Shown: one piece after another, positions 25,769 to 34,738 of the stretch
Layout of the letters: each line of letters begins with the position of its first letter
How positions within the stretch are numbered: position 1 is the first letter of the stretch
Source of the DNA: Cryomorphaceae bacterium
GTDB lineage: Bacteria > Bacteroidota > Bacteroidia > Flavobacteriales > ECT2AJA-044
Assembly (NCBI GenBank): GCA_017798125.1
Contig: CP059070.1
Coordinates: 930,001 to 994,000 of the forward strand
Reading direction: 5' to 3'
DNA: 64,000 bases
The notes under the pieces: model-generated
Seen by the model: the letters and a program-made list of their open reading frames with translations, nothing else
Databases searched by the model: none
What the model was told of the DNA's origin: nothing
Translations under genes and position numbers: made by a program

Positions 25769-27214
25769 TTAGAATCGGATGATGAATTCAGCGCTTTCGC
25801 CAGGCACGCCTTTGGCTTCAATTTCACCTCCCAGGCTCTCGATTTGATTCTTGACCATGAACATTCCAAGGCCTTTGCCATCAGCTGCGTCCTCGTGCAT
25901 GCGGCGATCAAGGGCGAAAACGACATCTTTGACTTCGCGCTCGCTGAACCCTCTCCCATTGTCCTTAAAGGACATCCAGGTACGGCCCCCTTCAATTCCC
26001 GTGGTGATGCTGACGTGAAGTGGGCGATCAGGAGAACGGTACTTCAGCGCATTAGAGAGGAAATTGTAGAGGTAGTTTTCGAGGTAAACGCGCGGATATT
26101 CTATGGAGGCCGCGTCTTCGAAATTCATGACGATGGTCGGTTTGGCCTCATTGATTTTCTGTACCAACATTTCTTGGACCTTATGAAAGGCGTCTTGGAA
26201 CACGACTTCCTCGACGTTTTCAGATAGGCCCGCTCGAACCTTGATGACATCGACAAGGTCGTCCAAGTTGCGCTTGGCCGCTTCGAGCACTTGTTCCATC
26301 ATTTCAATGACCTCCTCTTGCTCTTTATTCAAGTCGGTTTGACGCATCATATCAATGAGCATGGGGACATTGCCAATGGTGCCCCTCAAATTATGACCGA
26401 CGATTTGATGGAGATTCTCGAATTGCTTGTTTTGACGCTTCAGCGTTTCGGACATCTGAACGAGGTATTCCTGCTCGATATATTTTTTGGTGATGTCTTG
26501 AAATACACCGATCATCTTTGGGTTTTGTCCCACGGAATGCTGGTATTTACCATATGCACGGACCCATTTCTTTTGGCCTTTTTCACTGACAAAAGGAAGT
26601 TCGACATCGAAGGACGATTGGTTTTCGGTAGCTTCTTTAAGCTTGTCAGTTAGGGTTTGTCGGGCCTCTTCCGGATAATATGAAAGCGCTTGACTCAAGT
26701 CTTTAGTCTCCAGAGGATCTAATTCATGAATTCGATAGGTCTGGTCAGACCAATGGGTTTGTTGTTCAACCAAATCGAGCTCCCAATATCCAACCGCAGC
26801 CATATCGCTCGCAGATTCTAACTTTTCTAAGGCAACTTCAAGGCCCGTACGCGCTTGGATCAAATCATTGATGACTCGCGATGTGGTGACAATACCGGTA
26901 ACCTCGCCATCTTTAGAAAGTACGGGGCGCGAGTGCACCTCTAGCCAGACGTAACTATCATCCTTGCATCGAAAGCGGATTTCAATAGGTGGGGGAACTT
27001 CGCTGTCGAGGACTTGGGCGTGAGAATCTTCCTCTACGCGAAGGGCATCTTCAGGATGGATAAAATTGTAGGGGTTTTTACCAATCAGCTCCTCGGCAGT
27101 ATAGCCAGTGACAGGTAAAATCGCATCCGAAAGAAAAACATAGGTGCCATCGGGCTCGTGTGTGCAAAGTAAGTCCGATGATTGTCGAACGATTGCTTCA
27201 AAATCGGGATTCAA
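25769..27214 (-). CDS. Cytoplasmic PAS-domain sensor histidine kinase
   Basis: A 481-residue soluble kinase with two PAS/PAC modules (about residues 5-120 and 130-250) followed by a kinase core. The H box is QIVGHNLRGTIGN (about 267-279); HNLR in place of HELR is a common Bacteroidota variant. The N box is YNFLSNALKY (about 377-386), and the G boxes are DNGRGFS and GKGLGMFMV. No transmembrane helix is present, so it senses an internal signal. No response regulator is encoded beside it, so its partner is elsewhere (orphan kinase). The start at 27214 gives a natural PAS onset. Confidence 0.88.
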   Translation of the reverse strand: MNPDFEAIVRQSSDLLCTHEPDGTYVFLSDAILPVTGYTAEELIGKNPYNFIHPEDALRVEEDSHAQVLDSEVPPPIEIRFRCKDDSYVWLEVHSRPVLSKDGEVTGIVTTSRVINDLIQARTGLEVALEKLESASDMAAVGYWELDLVEQQTHWSDQTYRIHELDPLETKDLSQALSYYPEEARQTLTDKLKEATENQSSFDVELPFVSEKGQKKWVRAYGKYQHSVGQNPKMIGVFQDITKKYIEQEYLVQMSETLKRQNKQFENLHQIVGHNLRGTIGNVPMLIDMMRQTDLNKEQEEVIEMMEQVLEAAKRNLDDLVDVIKVRAGLSENVEEVVFQDAFHKVQEMLVQKINEAKPTIVMNFEDAASIEYPRVYLENYLYNFLSNALKYRSPDRPLHVSITTGIEGGRTWMSFKDNGRGFSEREVKDVVFALDRRMHEDAADGKGLGMFMVKNQIESLGGEIEAKGVPGESAEFIIRF

Positions 27215-27261
27215 TTTCGGCAGAATTAGGTGGATATTGGGTTCATAGAGTGTAGTTGTTG

Positions 27262-27708
27262 TTAGGAGGTTTTAGCGAGTTTCAAGCTTTCGGAATTGAT
27301 GCAAAAGCGCAACCCAGAGGGGGGTGGACCGTCTGGAAAAACGTGGCCGAGGTGGGCATCACAGATGTTGCACAGGACCTCGACGCGGACCATTCCAAAA
27401 GAGACGTCTTTTTCGTAGGCAATAGCATGCTGTTCTACGGGTTCCGTAAAGCTGGGCCAACCGGAACTCGAAGAGAATTTTTCGGTGGAATCGAAAAGGG
27501 GTTCATCGCAGCAAACGCAGTTGTACTTTCCGGCTTCATGGATTTCACAGTACTCACCTGAAAAGGCACGCTCGGTACCTTTTTTTCGCGTGATTCGGAA
27601 CTGTTCCGGGGTCAATTGAGCCCGCCATTCTTCATCCGTTTTTTCAACGCGACGAGGGGCTTCTGGTGAGCCGTGATTGGCATATCGAATGACGTCGTTC
27701 CAATTCAT
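27262..27708 (-). CDS. msrB: Peptide-methionine (R)-S-oxide reductase
   Basis: A repair enzyme that reduces methionine-R-sulfoxide in proteins. The 148 residues include the two zinc-binding CxxC pairs (CVCC near 64 and CNIC near 112), the SSSGWPSF substrate loop and the catalytic cysteine in LRFCINSESL (about 134). No signal peptide, so it acts in the cytoplasm. The start overlaps the stop of the upstream DinB-like gene by 4 nt. The gene lies in a region with other stress-related genes (PPK2 kinases). Confidence 0.96.
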   Translation of the reverse strand: MNWNDVIRYANHGSPEAPRRVEKTDEEWRAQLTPEQFRITRKKGTERAFSGEYCEIHEAGKYNCVCCDEPLFDSTEKFSSSSGWPSFTEPVEQHAIAYEKDVSFGMVRVEVLCNICDAHLGHVFPDGPPPSGLRFCINSESLKLAKTS

Positions 27709-28247
27709 GCGTTCAGTATTTCACGATCCCGGAGTATGAGTTTGCGATGATGTTCCGCATGGTAGATGGTGAAATACATCATTTCCCGGAGCGTGAGCTT
27801 TCCAATGGCCGGGTGCGGAGCGATGATTCGATCGAGCTGTTCTTCACTCATTTTTGCAATGAGTCGGTTGATCACGCGAACACTTCTCAGGAGTCGACGG
27901 GTCCATTTTTCTTTGTCCGAGAAGGGAACGCTGCGGGGTTGATATTGTTTTTGTGGAACGTAACCGGGCTGGATCTTCTCCAAATACCGAGCAACAAGCC
28001 CCTCGTAGGTTCGGCTAGGGCGATTGGCTACACCAAACTTCCATTTGAGAACGGGCTCGGGAAGGTGAAGGGCCAAGGCCAGAGGCTTTACCGATTTGGC
28101 TAGGTGCTCCATTTGCTGTCCAGGGGTCCACTTACCTTCCGGTGCGGATTCAAATTCGGAAGGACTCAACTCATTGATGAGTGCCACGAAAGCTTCGTAC
28201 TCGCGAAGGTTGGCTTCGACAATTTGGTCCTTATCCATTGATTCCAT
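27705..28247 (-). CDS. DinB/YfiT-superfamily four-helix protein
   Basis: A 180-residue protein with the DinB-like metal-binding four-helix bundle pattern: His in WTPGQQMEHLAK (about residue 49) and the paired histidines in YHAEHHRKLI near the C-terminus. Despite the name this superfamily is unrelated to polymerase IV; members include thiol transferases such as bacillithiol S-transferase. The substrate cannot be inferred. It overlaps msrB by 4 nt, so the two are co-translated. From 28248 to 28307 there is no gene. Confidence 0.8.
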   Translation of the reverse strand: MESMDKDQIVEANLREYEAFVALINELSPSEFESAPEGKWTPGQQMEHLAKSVKPLALALHLPEPVLKWKFGVANRPSRTYEGLVARYLEKIQPGYVPQKQYQPRSVPFSDKEKWTRRLLRSVRVINRLIAKMSEEQLDRIIAPHPAIGKLTLREMMYFTIYHAEHHRKLILRDREILNA

Positions 28248-28307
28248 GTAGCTTAAAGCTAAGCTTTCCCATGAAATCTCAAAAAATAAAACGGTAGGGT
28301 GTACAAA

Positions 28308-28478
28308 TCATGCCTCGCGTTTCTTTTTTTCGTCAAGGTAATTGAAGGTGACCCATCGCTTGAAGCCGATGATGGCCATCTGACTTTTGCTCAGTTGATC
28401 TAGCTCCGTTGTCTTCCACAACATCGGAAGTAGGGCTTTGCTCAATCGGCTGAGTACGTGAAAGAAGGTATAGCGCAT
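28308..28478 (-). CDS. Small conserved-looking protein coupled to PPK2
   Basis: A 56-residue basic protein starting MRYTFFHVLSRL and ending EKKKREA. The ATG overlaps the upstream PPK2 stop by one base (TAATG), the classic arrangement for translational coupling. Composition is regular: a hydrophobic/basic amphipathic N-terminal helix (LSRLSKALLPMLW), a middle segment DQLSKSQMAIIGFKRWVTFNYL, and a lysine-rich tail. The middle segment resembles short Flavobacteriia proteins I have seen near housekeeping genes, but I cannot name a family. Confidence 0.65.
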   Translation of the reverse strand: MRYTFFHVLSRLSKALLPMLWKTTELDQLSKSQMAIIGFKRWVTFNYLDEKKKREA

Positions 28479-29290
28479 TACACCAAAGGTACGTCCTTAT
28501 AAACAACTTCCCCTTTGTCTGGGTAGGGTATAGTCTTGAGGATGTGTTCCGTAGAGGTTAATCGAGCATCAGTTTTCTTATCCGCTTGAACGATGATCCA
28601 AGGAGCCGTTGGGATATTGGTCTTGGCAAACATGGCTTCCTTGTACTTGGTGTATTCATCCCATAGTTCTTGGGCCCGCTCATCCACTGGACTCATTTTC
28701 CACTTCTTCAATGGACTTTGGCTAATCTCTTTAAAGCGCTCGGCTTGTTTCTCCTTGGAAATCGAGAAGTAGAACTTGATGAGGTGGATACCCGACTCTT
28801 GAATCATCCGTTCGAATTCATTGACTTGACTCATGAAGATCTCGTACTGGCCAGGCGTGCAAAAACCGTTGACTGGTTCAACGATGGCGCGGTTGTACCA
28901 GCTCCGGTCGAAGAAGACAATTTCACCTTCTTTGGGCAGCTGATTTACGTAGCGTTGAAAGTACCATTGACCGGCTTCTTCGTCTGTTGGTTTTCTCAGG
29001 GCGACGATCCTAAATTGACGAGGATTAATGTGTGCGGTGATTCGTCGGATGGCCCCTCCTTTTCCCGCAGCATCTCGCCCTTCAAACAAGATGACCACTT
29101 TTTTCCCCTCTTCAATGACCCAGTTTTGCAGCTTGATCAACTCTTCTTGGAGTTGCCTTAACCGCAATTCATAGCGCGTGTAGCGCAATACGCGTTCGAG
29201 ATCGGTCTTCTTGTGCTCCATGAGCTTGGTAATCCCAACACGGGTATTCAAGATGGCGACATCTTCTGGACTGAGATCGGAAGCTTTCAT
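28478..29290 (-). CDS. ppk2: Polyphosphate kinase 2 family protein, copy A
   Basis: A PPK2-type kinase that uses polyphosphate to phosphorylate nucleotides, or the reverse. The Walker A motif is FEGRDAAGKGGAIRR and the Walker B motif is FFDRSWYNRA, with the lid-type basic helix between them and ESGIHLIKFYFSISKEKQ beyond. The start at 29290 (270 residues) was chosen because the longer frame back to 29428 overlaps the upstream PPK2 gene and has unrelated sequence; MKASDLSPEDVAILN begins 1 nt after the upstream stop. It is the second member of a tandem pair and is coupled to the 56-residue gene. Class (I, II or III) cannot be set by eye. Confidence 0.92.
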   Translation of the reverse strand: MKASDLSPEDVAILNTRVGITKLMEHKKTDLERVLRYTRYELRLRQLQEELIKLQNWVIEEGKKVVILFEGRDAAGKGGAIRRITAHINPRQFRIVALRKPTDEEAGQWYFQRYVNQLPKEGEIVFFDRSWYNRAIVEPVNGFCTPGQYEIFMSQVNEFERMIQESGIHLIKFYFSISKEKQAERFKEISQSPLKKWKMSPVDERAQELWDEYTKYKEAMFAKTNIPTAPWIIVQADKKTDARLTSTEHILKTIPYPDKGEVVYKDVPLV

Positions 29291-29291
29291 A

Positions 29292-30158
29292 TCAAATGTC
29301 GATTTGTTCGAGTTGGCGATAATAGCGTTGGACGATGTTCGGATCGGGGAATATGGTCGTATTGGCCTTCTCCTTTCCGGGATATTCGAATTGGCTGAGT
29401 ACGTGACGGATGCTCTCCAATCGTGCATTGCGCTTGTTGTTGGCCTTCACAATGGTCCAAGGGCTAAAGGCACTATGGGTACGCGAAAACATCTGCTCCT
29501 TATAGTAGGTGTATTCATCCCAGAGCTCCTGCCCCTTCTGATCCACCGGGCTGAATTTCCACACCTTGAGCGGATTCTTCAAACGGCTGTCAAAGCGTTT
29601 TTTCTGCTCTTCCTTGGAAATAGAGAACCAGAATTTAATGACGTGAACACCATCTTCATAAAGCATATGCTCAAATTCAGGAACCTGTCTCATGAAGAGT
29701 TCGTACTGTTCCTTGGTACAGAATCCCATGATGGGTTCAACAACCGCACGGTTGTACCAACTCCGGTCAAAAAAGACAATCTCGCCCGGTTCAGGTAGTA
29801 CTTTAATGTAGCGTCGGAAGTACCACGAGCCCATCTCAGCTTCAGTGGGTTTGGTCAGCGCGACGACGCGCATGGAGCGCGGATTCAAGTGCTCCTTGAA
29901 ACGCTTAATGGCTCCTCCTTTCCCAGCGGCATCGCGCCCCTCGAAGAGGATCGCAACGCGCATATTCTTTTTGGCGATGTAGCGCTGAAGCTCTACCAAT
30001 TGCGCTTGAAGTCGGGAGAGCTCTTCTTCATAGCGGAGGTTTCGCTGAAACTTTCGCAGGTCTAAATTCTTATCGTTGGCCAGTGCTTCGAACCCTTTGC
30101 GGGTTTTGAGCTGGGCCAGCTCTTCGGCAGTAAACATAGTTCTGGATTGTGTAGCCAA
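29292..30158 (-). CDS. ppk2: Polyphosphate kinase 2 family protein, copy B
   Basis: A second PPK2-type kinase of 288 residues, clearly paralogous to the downstream copy: FEGRDAAGKGGAIKRF Walker A, FFDRSWYNRAVVEPIMGF Walker B, and the same FWFSISKEEQKKRFDSR C-terminal segment. The adjacent paralogs have diverged substantially outside the motifs, so the duplication is old or the copies have different nucleotide preference. It heads the run ppk2B-ppk2A-small protein, separated by 1 nt and then a 1-nt overlap. The start at 30158 follows the usual MATQSRTMFTAEELAQL leader. Confidence 0.93.
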   Translation of the reverse strand: MATQSRTMFTAEELAQLKTRKGFEALANDKNLDLRKFQRNLRYEEELSRLQAQLVELQRYIAKKNMRVAILFEGRDAAGKGGAIKRFKEHLNPRSMRVVALTKPTEAEMGSWYFRRYIKVLPEPGEIVFFDRSWYNRAVVEPIMGFCTKEQYELFMRQVPEFEHMLYEDGVHVIKFWFSISKEEQKKRFDSRLKNPLKVWKFSPVDQKGQELWDEYTYYKEQMFSRTHSAFSPWTIVKANNKRNARLESIRHVLSQFEYPGKEKANTTIFPDPNIVQRYYRQLEQIDI

Positions 30159-30201
30159 GTACGTAGGTTTTGAAATGACGGCCTATGACCAAAATCAGGC
30201 C

Positions 30202-30714
30202 TTAGGGTCTGTATTTGATAAAGGTGCCTCCTCCGGCGAGTGGGCTTCGTTCCAAGACCTCAACCGCCTTCGGGTCAATCGCTACATTTCCGAAAAGCGG
30301 GATGCCGGAGCCGAGGTTGACGGGAAGCACGAATTGCCAGACTTCGTCGATGAGCCCTGCGGCCAAGAGTTGGCCATTGATGGAGCCTCCACCAATGCAC
30401 CAAATATGCCCTTCCGCCTTGGCCTTTAGGGCGCGAATGTGGCCTTCGAGGTCGGTGGAGATGACCTCAATGGTGTCGTTGGCCGGGGTGGCGCTTCGGG
30501 AATAAACCAGATTCTGGGTGCTTGGATAAGGCCAGTCGCCAAAGGTGAGTACTTGGCGATATGTAGCTCCGCCTTGTACCGTGTGGGAGCAGCTGGCGTA
30601 GAAATCGGCGTACCCGAAATCCTCTCCTTCCGGAGCTGGTGGAATCCAGTTTACACTCCCTTCGGAGTCGGCGATGAACCCATCGAGGGTTGTGGCAATG
30701 TAGAGTATGACCAT
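30202..30714 (-). CDS. Dihydrofolate reductase/RibD C-terminal-type reductase
   Basis: A 170-residue NAD(P)H-dependent reductase-fold protein of the RibD C-terminal group: the N-terminal YIATTLDGFIADSEGSVNW signature, GGATYRQVL in the nucleotide-binding part, and the IWCIGGGSINGQLLAAGLIDE motif near residue 110. Stand-alone members are numerous and mostly uncharacterised, so the substrate is open. It overlaps the upstream PH-domain gene by one base, so the two are probably co-translated. Confidence 0.88.
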   Translation of the reverse strand: MVILYIATTLDGFIADSEGSVNWIPPAPEGEDFGYADFYASCSHTVQGGATYRQVLTFGDWPYPSTQNLVYSRSATPANDTIEVISTDLEGHIRALKAKAEGHIWCIGGGSINGQLLAAGLIDEVWQFVLPVNLGSGIPLFGNVAIDPKAVEVLERSPLAGGGTFIKYRP

Positions 30715-31130
30715 CAGGCGTTAATTTCTATGTTCGGATTGATTTTGAGCAGTGCGTCGATGAATTCACTTTTCCGGACCGGTGAGATGACCACCGCATC
30801 ACCCTGGTCAAATTGCACGTAAAGCCGATCCATCGAAAGCGCTGGTCCGGCTAGTATGGTCCGGGTTTTCTGCAACCGGTTGATGTTGGCAATGGGAATT
30901 CGGCGCGATATAAAGGGCCCTCCTCGGACGACCAAATCCTGTTCTGCGGTGATGGCGTAGAACGTGGTGAGGTACATCGCAGAAAGGAAGACGAGAGTCA
31001 AGCCCATAATGGCCGCAGCACCCCAGGTTCTTTCCGAAAGGGTCAAGATCAAGCCCGCTATGATAGGCACAAAAACCACTAAGGCAAGTGGGATATTGAC
31101 TTTGGAACGGTAGATTTTCGTCTGGGCCAT
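30714..31130 (-). CDS. Membrane-anchored bacterial PH-domain protein
   Basis: A 138-residue protein with two hydrophobic helices (about 13-31 and 36-55) followed by a PH-like beta domain, seen in FYAITAEQDLVVRGGPF and RIPIANINRLQKTR. This is the layout of bPH family 4 proteins (DUF1200). Family roles are largely unknown. It shares a base with the DHFR-like gene and is divergent from the CIA30-type gene. Confidence 0.8.
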   Translation of the reverse strand: MAQTKIYRSKVNIPLALVVFVPIIAGLILTLSERTWGAAAIMGLTLVFLSAMYLTTFYAITAEQDLVVRGGPFISRRIPIANINRLQKTRTILAGPALSMDRLYVQFDQGDAVVISPVRKSEFIDALLKINPNIEINA

Positions 31131-31198
31131 GCTGTTAATGGATGTTAACGAGCAAACAAGCTGGAGTGGAGCGTGTTATGCAAGCAAATTCAGATGAT

Positions 31199-31735
31199 AT
31201 GAAAAGTATGCTACTCACTTTGGTGCTCCTCGCCGCAGCGCCGACCACCGAAATGCAGTTCAATTTCGGAAAAAAGGACGTGAATAATTGGGTCGTAGTC
31301 CTCGATGGTGTAATGGGCGGTCGTTCTACGGGAACCGCGAGTTTTACCGAGAAGTCCATGGTCCTCGAAGGTCAGATTTCCCTCGAGAACAATGGCGGCT
31401 TTGCCTCCATAAGAAGCCCATGGGGAACCTATGATTTGAGTGAGGCCAAGGGCATCCGCATCAAATTGAAAGGCGATGGCCGGAAGCATACTCTGATGTT
31501 GGAACCGACCAAGCAGTGGTACCTCCCCACGTACGTTTATGACATCAAAACCAAGGAGAAATGGCAAACTATTGACATTCCTGTGAAGGATTTGCGCATT
31601 TCGCAGGTGGGAAGACAAATGGATCAGAGTCCCTCACGGGACGATTTGAAAGCCATCAAGCGCATGGGCTTCATTCTCTTTGACAAGCAAAGCGGTCCGT
31701 ATCGACTTGAAGTCGCCTCGATCGAGATTTACTGA
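31199..31735 (+). CDS. CIA30-family (complex I intermediate-associated 30) protein
   Basis: A 178-residue protein with a hydrophobic leader (about 1-15) and then the CIA30/NDUFAF1-like beta-sandwich: NNWVVVLDGVMGGRSTG, SLENNGGFASIRSP, and a C-terminal GFILFDKQSGPYRLEVASIEIY-like closing strand. In mitochondria the family aids complex I assembly; in bacteria the role is unknown. The ATG at 31199 was chosen over 31142 because MKSMLLTLVLLAAA makes a credible signal sequence. The 3' end overlaps the convergent HEAT-like gene by 7 nt. Confidence 0.82.
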   Translation: MKSMLLTLVLLAAAPTTEMQFNFGKKDVNNWVVVLDGVMGGRSTGTASFTEKSMVLEGQISLENNGGFASIRSPWGTYDLSEAKGIRIKLKGDGRKHTLMLEPTKQWYLPTYVYDIKTKEKWQTIDIPVKDLRISQVGRQMDQSPSRDDLKAIKRMGFILFDKQSGPYRLEVASIEIY

Positions 31736-32265
31736 GCGTACTTGGACCAACGCTTTAAGGCCTTGATGGCCTTATTTCGGGCGTAGGCCTTCTCCAAAGT
31801 CTCGAGCGCGCGCTCCACAATGAAGGTAAATTCTCGGGCCAATTCGGGGTAGTCGCGAACGGACCGATCCAAAACTTCCACGGCGTAGGCCTTGGTGTAT
31901 TCCGTCTCCCTTTGCGTTTCCAGCTCATCAATAGCCTTGCTCAGGAGTCGGTCCCGCTGTTCTTCAGTCAACTCCAAGGGGGCTAGTTCCCGCAGAAAGG
32001 CACCGAGTTGTTGGTGAGTAGTAATCTCGGGTAGTGCACGAATAATTTGGTCTACGTGCTTGTCCCAGCAGGAACGATCGGCTCTGATGGCCCATTTCAT
32101 GACCCAGGCTGCGCGCCAGGAATAAGGGTGATCTTGACTGATGGAAAGCTCCACGACGGTGTCTCGAAAAGCCGGATCTCGGACAAATCGATCAATCAAG
32201 GGCTGCATGCCCGCCTTGCTGGGATGTTTTAAATCGGCCCGTAGGGCCTCCAAAGTTTCGCTCAT
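31729..32265 (-). CDS. Alpha-helical HEAT-like repeat protein
   Basis: A 178-residue protein, almost entirely helical, with helix pairs resembling HEAT/Armadillo units (SWRAAWVMKWAIRA, TKAYAVEVLDRSV). It has no signal peptide and no catalytic motif. Similar Flavobacteriia proteins are sometimes labelled adenylosuccinate lyase in databases, which I consider wrong because no lyase signature is present. A dispersed palindrome lies in frame near its start (32233-32248). Its start codon abuts the stop of the TonB-type receptor gene, on the same strand. Confidence 0.65.
   Translation of the reverse strand: MSETLEALRADLKHPSKAGMQPLIDRFVRDPAFRDTVVELSISQDHPYSWRAAWVMKWAIRADRSCWDKHVDQIIRALPEITTHQQLGAFLRELAPLELTEEQRDRLLSKAIDELETQRETEYTKAYAVEVLDRSVRDYPELAREFTFIVERALETLEKAYARNKAIKALKRWSKYAQ
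32233..32248 (+). repeat. REP-like palindrome copy 6
   Basis: ATCGGCCCGTAGGGCC: a perfect GGCCC/GGGCC stem around GTA; the 3' flank is CTCCAAA in place of AAA. It encodes LRAD near the start of the HEAT-like protein. Confidence 0.7.
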
Positions 32266-34683
32266 TTATTCACCAAAACCACCGCCTCCACCACCTGAGG
32301 GTCCGCCGCCTTGGCGTCCGCTGCGGTTGCGCTCTTGTTTGAGGCGATAGCTAAAGGTAAGCAACCATTGACGTTGGCGCCACTGAAATTCACTTTCGCT
32401 AAGGTAGCCGGGTTCGTCTATGGTCCAGCGGCGTTTTCGTGAGTTGAAGAGGTCGCGGACGTTGAGGGTGAGGCTTCCTTTTCCACCAAAGAGGTCCATG
32501 CCGACGCTGGCATCGACGGAGGAGATTCCCTCGACACGGCCCTGGGCGTTTTGCTGGGGGCCGCGATAGAACCAACTGACCTGTCCTTTGAGGTCCTTGG
32601 TGAAGTTCCACTGAGAACTGACTCGGGTAGTCCAAGAAGTGTTGGTGGCACCGAAATCTTGTCCTTCGTAGTCGCCCACAGTGACCTGATGGAATACGTT
32701 GAGGTTTCCATTCAGTCGCCAGTTTTGACTGATGTCGGCGTTGGCGGTGAATTCAAAACCATAGGCGTCTTGGACGGCAAGGTTGACGGGTGTGCGTACC
32801 GTGTTTCCAATGGAGTCGATGACGGTGATGCGCGAAATAATACCGGTTCGATGACGATAATAGGCGGAGGTCAGGATGCTACCCTTGTCGAAGTACACCA
32901 GGTAGCTTCCTTCAAAAGAGTTGGTGTATTCAGGGTCCAAATCCGGGTTTCCGGCCCAGAAGTTTCGATTGTCGTTGTAACCGGTGAAGGGCAGTAGTTG
33001 CCGGAATCCGGGACGGCTCAAGCGGCGTGAATAACTCAATTGAGCCGTCTGATTTTCGGTCACTTCATATCCGAGGAAAGCACTCGGAAACCAGTTGAGG
33101 TAATCTCTTGGGTTGGTTTCTCCGGTTTCGACCAATTCGGTTTCGAGATCGGTGTATTCCGCACGCAAGCCTCCTTGCCAGGACCAGCGACCAAGGTCTT
33201 GACTCAGGATGGTGTACCCAGCGTAAATGGCCTCGCGGTATTGGAAGTAATTGTTGAATTCGTCAATCGGCTCCCAATCGCCATCGGACCCATCGCGGGT
33301 TTCGACCAAGAAGTCATTGTCGATGTAGCGGAGGGTGTTTCGAGTCCCGAGCTCCAGGACTAGATCATTCCCCAATGGATCAATGTAGTCACTCTGGAAG
33401 AGGAAATTGACCTCGTTTTCGGTATTGGAGGATCGCTGATATAGACTGTCGCTCTCCGGATAGGTGCTGGTTTGAAGAAGGTTGCTGTTTTCGAGGTCGT
33501 TGTCCTTGATGTACTGGAAATCCACAGTCCACTTCCGGTCCTTCTCGTCAAAGGTGCGGAGGTAGTTCAGGTTGACTTCATAGGTGTCCTCGAGTTCGAT
33601 CTCTTCATCGGCCCGTAGGGTCTCACCTAGTGAAATGCCTTCATTGGTTTCATCGAAGTAGCGGATGTCGACGAGGTTCTTTCCGTCCTCGGTATCGTAT
33701 AGACCGCTGACGGTAAGGGTGTTCTGATCGTTCAAAAAGAAATCCGCACCCAGGCGGTAGGTTTGGCTCCAGCCTCCGCGTAATTGATCGCGCGTGTTCC
33801 GGAAGGTGTAGGAGGTGTCCTCGTTGTTGATGATCTGGGTTCCGGAGCCGCCTCCTGGACTATTGACGTATCGGACCGAAGAGCTCCCGAAGATGTTCAT
33901 CTTCTCTGTTCGGTAGTTGGCGTTTAGGGTGACTCTGTAGTCATCCGGATAACCCGCCACGGCTTGAACAGACCCGTTGAGTCCTCCTCGGCGCTCTTTT
34001 TTCAGAACGATATTGATGATACCCGCTTCGCCCTCGGCATCGTACCGAGCACTGGGATTGGTGATGACTTCAACGCTCTCGATGAGGTCTCCTGGCAATT
34101 GACGCAAGGCATCCGCAATATTGGTGCCCAGTAGTCCAGAAGGCCGTCCGTTGATCAAGATCCGGACATTTTCAGAACCGCGTAGACTGACATTTCCCTC
34201 CACGTCAACGGTGACGCTGGGAACGTATTCGAGAATTTCACTGGCGTTCAATCCCGCGGACTTGAGGTCTTCGCCGACGTTCATCACGCGCTTGTCCAGC
34301 TTCAATTCCATTTCGCTGCGGCGTTCGACGACCTCGACTTCGCCCAGGGCAAGGCTCGATGGACTCATTTCCAAACGGCCCAGCTTGATGGATTTTCCCG
34401 TGTAGTCGACCGAGCGGGTAAAGTCTTCGAAGCTCAGAAAGCTGATTTGAAGCAGGTATTGCCCTACGGGCGGATTCAAAATAAATCCTCCGTCAATGTC
34501 CGTGGCGGTGCCCTCAACAATGGCGGAATCTGTAGGCTGTAAAAGGAGAACTGAGGCGTAGGGAATGGCTTGACCGTCCGGGTCAACGACCAGTCCGGAT
34601 ATTCCGGCGGCTGGAGCGCGCTGGGCCCACAAAGCCAAAGTAAGGACCGATAAGGCCAGGGTGAATGGAAGTCTTAGGTGCAT
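32266..34683 (-). CDS. TonB-dependent-type outer-membrane receptor
   Basis: An 805-residue outer-membrane protein with a signal peptide (about 1-20), an N-terminal carboxypeptidase-regulatory-like domain (about 25-110, ISGLVVDPDGQAIPYASV), a plug domain (about 125-220, VSLRGSENVRILINGRP), then a 22-strand-type beta barrel of the OMP_b-brl_3 family and a Gly-rich tail (GPSGGGGGGFGE). No SusD partner follows, so it is not a SusCD pair. The substrate is unknown. An exact -7 element lies upstream at 34739-34746. Confidence 0.9.
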   Translation of the reverse strand: MHLRLPFTLALSVLTLALWAQRAPAAGISGLVVDPDGQAIPYASVLLLQPTDSAIVEGTATDIDGGFILNPPVGQYLLQISFLSFEDFTRSVDYTGKSIKLGRLEMSPSSLALGEVEVVERRSEMELKLDKRVMNVGEDLKSAGLNASEILEYVPSVTVDVEGNVSLRGSENVRILINGRPSGLLGTNIADALRQLPGDLIESVEVITNPSARYDAEGEAGIINIVLKKERRGGLNGSVQAVAGYPDDYRVTLNANYRTEKMNIFGSSSVRYVNSPGGGSGTQIINNEDTSYTFRNTRDQLRGGWSQTYRLGADFFLNDQNTLTVSGLYDTEDGKNLVDIRYFDETNEGISLGETLRADEEIELEDTYEVNLNYLRTFDEKDRKWTVDFQYIKDNDLENSNLLQTSTYPESDSLYQRSSNTENEVNFLFQSDYIDPLGNDLVLELGTRNTLRYIDNDFLVETRDGSDGDWEPIDEFNNYFQYREAIYAGYTILSQDLGRWSWQGGLRAEYTDLETELVETGETNPRDYLNWFPSAFLGYEVTENQTAQLSYSRRLSRPGFRQLLPFTGYNDNRNFWAGNPDLDPEYTNSFEGSYLVYFDKGSILTSAYYRHRTGIISRITVIDSIGNTVRTPVNLAVQDAYGFEFTANADISQNWRLNGNLNVFHQVTVGDYEGQDFGATNTSWTTRVSSQWNFTKDLKGQVSWFYRGPQQNAQGRVEGISSVDASVGMDLFGGKGSLTLNVRDLFNSRKRRWTIDEPGYLSESEFQWRQRQWLLTFSYRLKQERNRSGRQGGGPSGGGGGGFGE
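33606..33622 (+). repeat. REP-like palindrome copy 7
   Basis: CATCGGCCCGTAGGGTC: GGCCC pairs with GGGTC through one G-T wobble, loop GTA, 5' flank conserved, 3' flank not. It encodes TLRADEE in the receptor barrel. Confidence 0.55.
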
Positions 34684-34738
34684 GTGTTCTGTTTCCTCTG
34701 GACAACAAACGGCTTTAGGCCCTTCTTGTTCAGCGGTG

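Noticed and set aside
29291-29428. N-terminal extension of PPK2 copy A
   Set aside because: The added residues lie wholly inside the upstream PPK2 gene in another frame and resemble no PPK2 leader.
31729-32265. Annotation of the HEAT-like gene as adenylosuccinate lyase
   Set aside because: No lyase signature or family length is present; the sequence is a short helical repeat protein.
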